A DNA stretch of 64,000 nt. Source: Leptasterias polaris (taxonomy: Eukaryota; Echinodermata; Asteroidea; Forcipulatida; Asteriidae). Below the pieces are notes generated by a model, which was given only the letters and a program-made list of their open reading frames with translations, did no database searches and was not told the origin of the DNA. The position numbers and the translations under genes are program-made. Of this stretch, positions 33,621 to 43,218 are shown one piece after another (position 1 is the first letter of the stretch; each line of letters starts with the position of its first letter). The stretch lies in NCBI GenBank assembly GCA_037783415.1, contig JAZGTN010000059.1, positions 4,030,001 through 4,094,000 of the forward strand. The letters run 5' to 3'.

Positions 33621-35474
33621 TCATGAAATCTGTGGGTAAAGGGACATCGATTCAAAATCCTAAAATCGGACCATATCCTGCCGAATCAAAGGCCCAACAT
33701 TCTACACTAAATGACGAATTCTTACGAATGCAATTTGATCACTCAACTCAACAATTTTAATAGAATCTATTAAATGGATACAGTAAACTTATAATCCAAC
33801 GCATGCAAATGTCATAACAAAAGTTCCTGTTGGGAGATACTTTCTACTTGTAGAATGAAGGCTGCAATCCTATGCTTTTGGTTTTATGCAGCAACAGAAA
33901 ACCGTGTGGTTGTGTGTTCGTACCATGTTTATAAATTAATAACAGTTTCTTCGTCAAAAGTTACATCCAACTTCAGGAGCCATTTTTCCGGTTGAAGATC
34001 CATTTTCCTTTATATAACTCAAATCATGCACCCACAGCAAGTTACCTTTAAATTAAAAACTCTTACAAATCAAAAATGTTAAGAATATAACAGCAGGAAT
34101 TCATGTCAATTTCCTATTTGTGTCTTAAAAATTGAGGATATTTAATACTGGTCAAATCTACAGGAAAGTCAGAGTCAACTTCAAGCATGACTTATATTAC
34201 CATGATGATGATACATGTATTGATTTATTTTCACACCAGCTAACAGACATCTCGCATAGGCCGATGTTGCCGTGGTATAACAATAGAAACCGGGACGTGT
34301 CTGCGCGCCGCGCACACCTCTCAGCCAATGAGAGGTCTTCCTTTGATATCAGTGAGGGCGCTCTTTAAGGTCGTGATGTCATATGCAATTGATAATATAA
34401 TTGAGAGTACATCTAAAAAATAACAATGGATGCTTAGAACTGTCCTATAAACAGTTCTCTGACTTTTAAGAGAGTTCTGCTTACCGCATGAATTTGCTTA
34501 GCAAATTACGAAAGTACCAGTCAAGACAAATTCACATCATATGACATAATTGGCTGGTAACACAAGTCTGCTAACCAAACTTTTCTGTGCTTGGCAAATA
34601 TGAGCTACTACGTCGGTCGACTACGAAATAGGGACCTCGATTTGCCTTTTACACACACACAATGTTAAAATATTCATAATTTCATAAGCTTTGTATATTT
34701 TTTTCTCCAGATTATTGATGAGATCTTTAGCCCAGTTCCGATTGCTTGGTATGTTTCGAGTCTTGAGAAGTGCTTAAGATGAAGTACCAGCTGAACCTGG
34801 GGATTGATCTTTGAGGTCTGTTTGGAGGACTCCGTGCTGAGGGTCAGTCAGGAGGTGAACATGAATTCCGTACCGCGATCCTAGATGACATTCTCTGAAA
34901 TCGTTTACAAATCTATAGAGGTACTAGTGGTGCCCGGCTGTTGGTTTGAAAACAAACAGTAATTAGTTAGATTGATTAACATAATGACAACAAAATACAA
35001 TCATGGAGACCAATTTGCATCTATCACATTGGCAGTTTTTCTAACAGTTGTAAATAAAAATGTACAACCTGTGAAATGGATATACGTATTCGTTTTAACA
35101 GAAACTGTACTAATTGTTTCCGAATCAACAATTCTAGCTAACTCACTTCTCAGTGATCGAACACAGGTATGTTAATTTTTGTCCGTGTAATTTACAAGTG
35201 GTCTTGTTCTTTAGAAAAACATACAAAAATACAATAACAAGTTAACAACTATTCTTAAAATGTGTTCAACATGTTTAAATTTGTTGGTTTTTTTAAGAGC
35301 ACTCTTTGCTAAAAACAAATGAAACATGAAACCATAGCAACATAAACAATCTCAGCCGATAAAATAACATCAGCTATGGCAGAGTTTGATTCATACAGTC
35401 GGGGCAGTACATGTAGATAATAAAAATCATTTAACATATTATAGTGCACCCTCCTCATCCGAGGATGTTCAAAG

Positions 35475-35840
35475 GCATAAATTACAATATTAATTTCATA
35501 AACTTCAAAATAACATCAAAATACAATCATTCAATAGAGATGAAAAAATAATGTTATCAACAAACATACAAAATGCAGCATAAAATTACATATCATGATT
35601 TTCAAAAACAGACAGCCTTGTCCCCCCAAAAGGGGTAACAGGACAATCAAAATCACAATAAAATAGCATCAAAGTCGATCAAAATTACATCAGAATAAGT
35701 TCACTCAATAAAGCATAATACATACAATGTAATATCACACACAAAAATACACAGCATAAAATTGCAAATAATAATTTTCATAATCAGACACCCTAACCTG
35801 TAAAACAGGGTAAATGAGACAACAAAAATATACACAATAA
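35475..35840. repeat. AT-rich imperfect tandem repeat
   Basis: Three related units begin at about 35475, 35577 and 35754 (GCATAAAATTnCA... TTTTCAnAAnCAGACA). The last two are spaced 177 bp apart and each is followed by a GGGTAA block. Confidence 0.45.
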
Positions 35841-36572
35841 AATAAATAATGCAAATAGAGAACCTGGCAATGCACACATTAGTAATCAATATAGAGATGC
35901 AATTACAGATTGTAGGCCTCTGCGAGCGAGTCTTTAAATTTATCTTGAGAGACCTAAGTGAATTAGCACTTGTCTCAGATTTCAAGATTTCAACAAAATT
36001 CGTCACCGTTTTCACAAACAGCCACATGTTAAAATGACAAATCATTGATTAATGCAGGGGTGTATATCTCAATAATTGCATTGTGAGTTTTAGTGAAGGT
36101 TCACACATCCCCAAAGATGCGTGTAATACATTGAAACAGAAGAGCGTAGACCGAGGTCAAATCGTTTTAACAGGTTCACGAAGAGCCACAGAAGTCAGTC
36201 TGCGCATGATCACGTGACATGCGCGTCCCTTTCCTATCTAAAAACATTATTCAGATATGCGTATAAGTAGGACGTCTCACTTTTGAGGTTTCATGACGAG
36301 ACACATCTAAAACTTTGACAGTTACTAATGGCAATTAGCCAGTATTTTAAGAGAAATGAGTTTGTCAATGGAGAGGTTAAAACTTTTTCAGAATCATATG
36401 AGGTGTCTTAAACTGCTATCCATGGCTTCAGTATTGTAGATTTGCAGCTCAGCACAGTGTAAAATGTAAATTCTCAATCATGCCTTTAGACATATCTGAA
36501 CTTTGCGAACAAAATGGTGACTTTGTAATCACAGTGAATTTGACATCATATTAATTATCTGTGTCTACTTAC

Positions 36573-38816
36573 ATTGACCGAGCGCCTCCTTCTTCTTTAG
36601 ATCTTTATCTGTGAGTATGAAAGAGAAGCAAGAGGACAAAAAATAATAAGTTTCTTGTGTGATTCCAAATTGTTTAAAGTCCACAAACCAATCTACACCC
36701 TCAATAAACCTAGAACACTTAATACAAAGCAATAAGCCTACTTGCCTGATCTTGTAACATCAGGGCTCAAACATTACACAGGACCGCCAGCCCGAGGCCA
36801 GTAACTTTAGCATCGGGCAAGTAAACTCATGACCAGCGGTCTTGTGTTTGTGTTCAAATGGTGACTTTCAGTCTAATAGATAGGATTCTGTTGATCTTTA
36901 AAGAACACTTTATCACAACACACATGAGATAAATCTTCTCTTAGTGCTTTTTCATAGTCAAACAGTTCACGTGTTAAACTGTGTAGGCATTTTTTTTCTT
37001 CTCATTTTAATTCTGGTCTTGTACACAATATTCTTGTCCAGTAAATGTGCTGAGCTTAAAGCCCTGCGGTCTTGTGGGTTTCCCCCTTAAAGTCCAGCTT
37101 AAGATATTCCCTGGGGAACCTTCCTCAATCCTCAAAATTCAACAGGTAAAATTTCACACCAATTCGCCGCGCATTCCGACATCATTTCCTTCCGAGGTAA
37201 GGCTCACTTCCTTGACAAGGCATTCCATCGTACATTCAACACAGAGCACAAACTTACACTTTTTAACATCACTATAGTATCAAAATTGCACAAATACCAG
37301 TAAAATAGGTTAAACTGTTTTGCTGCAGAATATTATTTGACCCATGTACACCAATGCGTGTACAGCACTGTATAATTCCCGAGTCCTGAGAAAATAATCC
37401 ACAGGCATAATTAATCAGGGCTCGAATTTAACACTGGACCACAGGCCCGAGGCCAGTAATTTTAGTGTTGGGCCAGTAAACTTATGACCTAACAAGTCCG
37501 ATGGTCTTGTGTTTTTCAATTGAATAACAGAAACAAATTATGTTCAAGTATTGACTTTGGGTCTAATAAATTATCTTTCAATTCTATGAGTAATCAAGTA
37601 TACTCTTCTCTTACTTGTCTCAGTTCGGGTTCATATAAAAGCAGTCAAATGCATGTTAAACTGTGGCAGCAAATTTTGTGGTGTTTTTTCACATTTTGAA
37701 TCAGGTCTTGTAAAAAAATGTCTGGTCCAGTAAACATTTTGAGCTACAAGCGCTGTAGTCTTGTGGATTTTCTCCCCAAATTCGAGCCCTGAATAATGTA
37801 TTACTTGGAGATTCAAACCCATGACCTTTAAGTAGTGAGTATACAGTTCTTTACACACATCCATGTATTGGTAAAACCAAATGATATGCAGCAGACTGTA
37901 ATCATTCTAGTGAAAGTCTTAAGGGCAGTTATTTTCGGTTCCTGAAGGAGAAAGATGCAAATTACAAAACATGGGTTTATGGAAACATGGAAAGTATAGC
38001 ATTATGCCGTTCATTGAGATCACAGCCATGGCACCCCGAACAAAGGTATTGACAAAATAAGGAGACAGCCACCATGAGGGCTTGATGGCTCAATTGAGTG
38101 GAGCGCCAGCACATATTAATCTGGAGGTCACAGGTTCAAATTCCACTCTAGTAAATTTTTCAACCCAAAATACAATACATGGCCTCGCTCCCACATACAT
38201 CAATAGTCTCATCTCACAAAAGTTGCCTACTTCATCCATGAGCCTTCGATCAACATCCAATATTCATCTTCAACTTTCCAATGGCTCACGCACGAACACC
38301 CGCTATGGTGAAAGAGCATTCACAGTAGCTGCACCAACTTTCCAATGGCCCACACACGAACACCCGCTATGGTGAAAGAGCATTCTCAGTAGCTGCACCA
38401 ACTTTCCAATGGCCCACGCACGAACACCCGCTATGGTGAAAGAGCATTCTCAGTAGCTGCACCAACTTGCTGGAACAAGCTCCCTCTACACATCCGTGAC
38501 TCATCTTCGATCAGCTCATTCAAGTCTCAGTTAAAAAACATATCTTTTCAGACAATGTTAAAGCGCTTTGTAACGCCTGTGGAAAGCGCTATAGAAATGT
38601 TATTATTATTATTATTTATTAGTATTATTAAAATTTACCCAGTGGGTTTCCCTTGTGGTTTATTACTTGATAAAACAAAACTGACTTACATCCTATCATT
38701 GAAGCTTTGGCCATGAGATATCCTGTGATCAACATACATGGGATGAGAAACGGTCCAATCTCTCTGACGTACGGCTTGTGCAAAGCCATGACGTTCTTGG
38801 GCCAAACGGAAGGCAT
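36573..38816 (-). CDS. Small single-pass membrane protein, ATP synthase 6.8PL (ATP5MJ)-like, two of probably three exons
   Basis: Exon 1 is 38816-38690 (ATG preceded by a splice-acceptor-like TTCAAGTCAG after a T run, donor GTAAGT). Exon 2 is a 36-base microexon at 36608-36573 between a CTCACAG acceptor and a GTAAGT donor. Both junctions are phase 1 and the frame stays open, giving at least 54 residues. It starts MPSVWPKNVMALHKPYVREI, followed by one hydrophobic segment (about residues 21-36) and a lysine-rich end, YKDLKKKEALGQ. The K-N, K-P-Y, membrane segment and K-x-x-K-K pattern resembles the mitochondrial proteolipid 6.8PL, a roughly 58-residue subunit of the ATP synthase membrane sector. 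The resemblance is by memory of the family and unproven. The last few codons must lie in a further exon below 36573. Two hAT-like elements sit in intron 1. Confidence 0.6.
36761..37110. mobile_element. hAT-like MITE, copy 1
   Basis: Begins CAGGGCTCAAACATTACACA and shares GGCCAGTAACTTTAG, TCTTGTGTTTGTGTTC and TCTTGTCCAGTAAATGTGCT with the copy at 37416. The right terminus is eroded. Confidence 0.6.
37416..37791. mobile_element. hAT-like MITE, copy 2
   Basis: CAGGGCTCGAATTT at the left and AAATTCGAGCCCTG at the right form perfect 14-base inverted termini around 376 bp without coding capacity. The CAGGG start suggests hAT, but no clean 8-bp duplication was seen. Confidence 0.7.
38080..38175 (+). 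mobile_element. tRNA-like SINE head
   Basis: A box TGGCTCAATTGAGTGG at 38086-38101 and B box GGTTCAAATTCC at 38133-38144, followed by TCTAGTAAATTTTTCAACCC. The same post-head sequence follows the heads at 47700, 59810 and 63645, so this is one SINE family. Here it directly abuts a LINE 3' fragment. Confidence 0.7.
38176..38625 (+). mobile_element. LINE 3' end (CR1/L2-like), with internal tandem
   Basis: Broken frames read GLAPTYINSLIS, then YGERAFTVAAPT, then WNKLPLHIRDSS and SFKSQLK, the standard C-terminal signature of this LINE group, also visible in the intact LINE at 50253-53654 (FSVAAPRIWNSLPHNLRS). It ends GGAAAGCGCTATAGAAATG followed by an ATT repeat. Confidence 0.8.
38271..38462. 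repeat. Three 64-bp tandem copies within the LINE fragment
   Basis: Units start at 38271, 38335 and 38399 with CAACTTTCCAATGGC. The 64-bp period is not a multiple of three, so the expansion also broke the LINE frame. Confidence 0.9.
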
Positions 38817-38892
38817 CTTGCTGACTTGAACTAAAAAAAAAAAAAAAAAAAAAATTACTCTTCCATCAGCACAATTAGCGTAACATGATTAA

Positions 38893-39110
38893 CCCTCCTA
38901 CTGTTCGGAACATTTTCAAGTGAGTTGACCAACCATTTGAAACCATTCAACTGCCAAAGTTGTGTATGGTGGCACAACTGTGCACAGAACTAACTGTGTA
39001 CTGTGTACATGCATTCCCTCATGGTATCATATTGCAAGGCTGGCATAGCTTATCTATCATTCAAAACCACAGTGAATGGTATTGAATGGTCAGACAGCAA
39101 GAGGGTTAAT
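38893..39110. repeat. Dispersed duplicate of 41912-42155
   Basis: Nearly identical to 41912-42155 in the same orientation: CCTCCTACTGTTCGGAACAT through AATGGTATTGAATGGTCAGA, with a few small indels. Confidence 0.85.
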
Positions 39111-40145
39111 AGGAAACAATAAGAAATGTTCAGTATTAGATGTCAAAGGAAAACCCCAATGGGGAAAACCCACACAATCAGGTAGGGACTGAAAACCAAA
39201 TCCACTTGCAAGGCTCTAGTCTGAGACTGAGAGGGGTTTGAACCAGGGTCCAGAGAGATGAAAGTCAGCCAGGGAACATAATCCACTTGGAAGCCTATAG
39301 ACTGTGCAAGTCTCGCGCGCATTCGAACTTCCGGGACCATAGTGGTCCCAACCATATGGAGTTTTACGTGGGCGAGATTTTGTTTCGTCAATTATTTTAG
39401 TTTAACGTAGTTTATGACCTAGAAAATTATACATGTTGTTGGGAACGCAATACTAAGTGATAACAAAATATGAAAGTAAAACCAATTCAACAATATAACG
39501 AAGAAAACCCGAGAATTAAACTTGACCTCAGCTTCCGGTTATTGCAAAAAATTAAGAATTTTGTGCTCACCTCCGATCATAAAACTTATGTAAAAGCTTG
39601 TTTTGGATGCGCAATTATAATCGCCAGATGCTGTAATTGCAAAGCAAACCCTTTTCATTGCAGTCTATGGTGTTGAGGCGTCGGCATTCCTCTTTAAACT
39701 GCGATACGGGTCAATTTAAAACCCGTTTGACCTTCACGAATCTGCGTAAGGGGTTTCTAAAAAGTTAACATCAAAAAAGCATCCTTGTCCCAGAGTTTTA
39801 ATTTGTTTTTAATAATAATTAACACACTTTGGCGTATTTTTTTAAAAAGCTAAAACTAATTTCATGAAATTGTAATGATTTATTTTTGTTGTTCAGATTT
39901 TGTCATGAGATATAATTTAAAACAAAGATTTGATTTCAGAAATAAAAATGTTCTTCGTTTGACGTGTTTTCTCGTTCGGATACGCGCGAGACTTGCACAG
40001 CCTATTGTTGTTATAATATCTGTAGGAACCGAGGGCAAGGCAAAATTTTGGTACACATTGACTTGGGTACGTACATGTACCATTGCCACAGTACGGCGAA
40101 ACTTAAACGATTATTTCAGCACACTTGGATAACAACTATCATGAC

Positions 40146-40324
40146 TACCGTAATCTTTGGCATATAAGCCGCTAGCTCTATAAGCCGCTATGCCAAGAAT
40201 TTGCCAAAACAAGATTTATGCATTAGTGTACATGTATAAGCCGCCCGGCATATAAGCCGCCGAAATGTTTAAAAGGGCCAAAATCAATGTATAAGCCGCG
40301 GCCTATATGTCGAAGATTACGGTA
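40146..40324. mobile_element. MITE with ATAAGCCGC repeats
   Basis: Starts TACCGTAATCTT and ends AAGATTACGGTA, 12-base perfect inverted termini. Five ATAAGCCGC words lie inside. A TA target site, as for Tc1/mariner elements, would fit, with the outer TA as the duplication. Confidence 0.75.
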
Positions 40325-40542
40325 TACAAAACAATTACCACAAGTACATTTTTTGTTCCAGTATCGAGTATGGACGTTGAATATGAGTAGTTTGCTAGCC
40401 TGTAAGAATACGAGTACCCCAGTAGTATCATTATTGCAAGTGAACAATTTGGACACCCAGTTTTTAAATTTCAAGCAAATTTTGACACCCTTTTACCAAA
40501 TCCTGGCTAAAATCTCGCTAGGAGGTACACATGTACATGTAG

Positions 40543-40622
40543 GTACCACACATAGACAGACTGGAGTCCGACAAAGTTTGCATGTTGCATCCTGTCAGAC
40601 TCCAGTCTGTATGTGTGTGGTA
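40543..40622. repeat. Hairpin next to a larger foldback
   Basis: ACACATAGACAGACTGGAGT is followed after about 30 bases by its near-perfect inverse. It lies just outside the foldback at 40634. Confidence 0.7.
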
Positions 40623-40633
40623 TCCGCCTCCCT

Positions 40634-41083
40634 CTGTATGAAGCTTGCTTAGCCGTATCTGCTATGTAAAACAGCAATTGAACATGTTGAATCAATTCTG
40701 TACACGTCACCCTCGTGACACCAGTGACTTATTTTGAGATGGCAATCCAAAATGGCCATGATCCATCTTGGAAGTAATTTTGAGCAAATTGAAGAGCAAA
40801 TCACGATGCATTGGCTGGCCGGGCTGTGGGCCGAACTGATAAGTAAAGCAACAATTGAAATGTTCACACCCTCTCGCTCCACCCACAGCCCGGCCGGCCG
40901 GCCAATGACATCGTGATTTGCTCTTCAATTTGCTCAAAATTACTTCCAAGATAGATCATGGCCATTTTGGATTGCCATCTCAAAATAAGTCACTGGTGTC
41001 ACGAGGGTGTGTGTACAGAATTTATTCAACATGTTCAATTGCCGTTTTACATAGCAGATTACGGCTAAGCAAGCTTCATACAG
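40634..41083. mobile_element. Foldback element, 450 bp
   Basis: Outer ends are CTGTATGAAGCTTGCTTAGC and its inverse GCTAAGCAAGCTTCATACAG. Arms of about 200 bases, with scattered mismatches and short indels, include CAAAATGGCCATGATC and GCCCGGCC, around a loop of about 60 bases. No target duplication was identified. Confidence 0.8.
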
Positions 41084-41209
41084 GATTTGATTGGCATGAT
41101 TGGGATCATTCCAAAATGGCCACACTCAGTACACAATCGAGGAAAGTAATTCGGAAAAAGTCACACAATTGAATTATTGTTTGAAATTGAAATATCTTTT
41201 TAACATTAA

Positions 41210-41752
41210 GACGAAAATGAGCGCGCTCGTTTTGGTGTAATTTATGAAGAATATCTGAGGCATTACTGACACGATTTGACTGCCCGGCATCCATGATGTT
41301 TGCTAATGCGCATGCGCGCTGACATACAGCTCTGTGTGTGTGACCTGTCTGTACTACTAGCTAGTCGCTGCTTCAGCAGTTTTCTTGCGATGTGGTTTAC
41401 TTGGAAGTGATTACGTCAGGCTTCTGAACAGCGCATGCGCTATACATGCTGAAAACACAAGCTGTACAAACGACATACACTGTACATTTACATGGGTAGG
41501 AAATTTATGCTTACCGCACCGAGTGATGAAGAATTTACTAGTGACGTAGCTAGTTCTGTTATGTGCAACCGGGGCCAGCCGCGGCGGATGACACCGACGA
41601 ACGACACGAAAAAGACTACGCAGGTCATAGCGCTGTATGTCAGAGCGCATGCACATTAGCAAACATCATGGATGCCGGGCAGTCAAATCGTGTCAGTAAC
41701 GCCTCAGATGTTCTTCATAAATTACACCAAAACAAGCGCGCTCATTTTTGTC
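41210..41752. repeat. Large inverted repeat with 300-bp spacer
   Basis: Arms at 41210-41335 and 41626-41752 are about 94 percent identical when inverted (for example GATGTTTGCTAATGCGCATG against its complement). The spacer has unrelated sequence. The left end overlaps the start of the tandem-duplicated block. Confidence 0.75.
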
Positions 41753-41911
41753 GGGTGCCCTGCCTTGACCGTGATGACAGGGCACCCTGTCGATCATGAT
41801 GAGAGTCAGATCATGTATGAACATACAATAACCTGGGGCGCTAGTACGACCGATGTCAAAATTTTGAAAAAAGGAGTACAGCGACCCAGAATTACTAATA
41901 CTGGTTCTCTA

Positions 41912-42155
41912 AAACCCTCCTACTGTTCGCAACATTTTCAAGTGAGTTGACCAACCATTTGATTTTGAAACCATTCAACTGCCAAAGTTGTCGGTGGCAC
42001 AACTGTGCACAGAACTAACTGTACGTACTGTGTACATGCATTCCCTCTCATGGTATCATATTGCAAGGCTGGCATTGGCATAGCATAGCTTATCTATCAT
42101 TCAAAACCACAGTGAATGGTATTGAATGGTCAGACACTGGACAGCAAGACTGAGG
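41912..42155. repeat. Dispersed duplicate of 38893-39110
   Basis: Same sequence and orientation as 38893-39110, with small insertions (GATTTT, GGCATA). Confidence 0.85.
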
Positions 42156-42280
42156 GTAAGGGTTACTATAGTCATAGAGGAAGTCCAGAGTATTGCTATA
42201 GTATTTTATTGGCACTATATTTGGGGCTAGCGGTAGCACCGAGATTGCTTGGTGCCTACCTAGTTTGTTAATCAAAATTC

Positions 42281-42440
42281 GGTCGGTGCCGAGTTCGTAT
42301 GGTCACGGTGTCGACACTCGTGTGTCTAGTGAGTGCCGAGTTTGAGGTGCCGAGTTTGTGGGTGGCGGCGGTACGGTGCCGAGTTCGCACGGACGTACGT
42401 CGCAGGCTAGCGCGCGTCGCAGCGTCGCAGGCTAGCGTCG
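42281..42440. repeat. CpG-rich short repeats GGTGCCGAGTT and GTCGCAG
   Basis: Four GGTGCCGAGTT-type words and several GTCGCAGGCTAGCG words in 160 bp. This is an abrupt CpG-rich island in AT-rich DNA, about 0.8 kb upstream of RDH copy B. Confidence 0.65.
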
Positions 42441-43218
42441 CAGCACACTTTTTTCAACTTTATAAACAGTTTTAATTTCATTCAGTCAAACACCCCCATC
42501 ACCACACTTTGAAAACGTAAAACCTATACCAATTGTGAAATATTTTGTTAAAATTATTAACACCAGAAACACATTTTACCTCACTAATTGCCGGTGAAAA
42601 CTTTTCAGAGTGCAGCACAACCAAAATTTCCAAGATGGCGATAACCATAAATTGCGCCCTCTTGCTTCAGCTCAAAAACATTTAATTGGTAGAAATAAGT
42701 ATTTCTTTATGATTATTTTTGTTTGGAATCTAAATTTGTATATTATCGCTGAATGGTATATCCACAGACAAATCTATTTTATTATAATTTTAGATCTATG
42801 AGAAAAAGAAGAAACAAATAAATAAAATAAAATAAATACTAAAAATAAAATAGAAAACCTGAATGAACAGTTGGTGGCGCTTTAGAAACAAATTTCCTTT
42901 GAAACTGATATTAACAACTGAGACGAACACAACATTTTACAATAAATTCGCGTTGTGTAAAACCATAGAGCAAGGCAAAAGTACAGTGCATGACTAAGCA
43001 TTAAAGCAGCTAGCCGGCCATCACATTCACATTCTGAACCCCCTGCTCGACTGCCCTGGCGCTAACTTCAATAACAATTCAGCAGACGTAGAAATATTTT
43101 CTGCATCACATGTGATGTTGATTATTGATCGCCGAGAGAGTTCTTTGAGTTTTTGAGTTTGACAACTTTCTTTGCTGACTGGAGAATTCCCACTGACAAG
43201 TGGAAGTGCAGTGGCAGT

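Larger units (their letters stand above)
31317..36572. other. Long stretch without a recognised gene
   Basis: Contains a C tract (31750-31772), an ACGCGCTG repeat (32834-32935), a possible LINE remnant (33430-33620) and an AT-rich imperfect tandem (35475-35840). The terminal exon of the 6.8PL-like gene at 36573-38816 must lie somewhere here but was not identified with confidence. Its sequence would be short. Confidence 0.4.

Noticed and set aside
33540..33640. Terminal exon of the 6.8PL-like gene on the minus strand (acceptor TTTACCCACAG, about 23 codons)
   Set aside because: The splice site and phase fit, but the plus strand of the same segment looks like a LINE remnant and the peptide does not resemble a 6.8PL C terminus.
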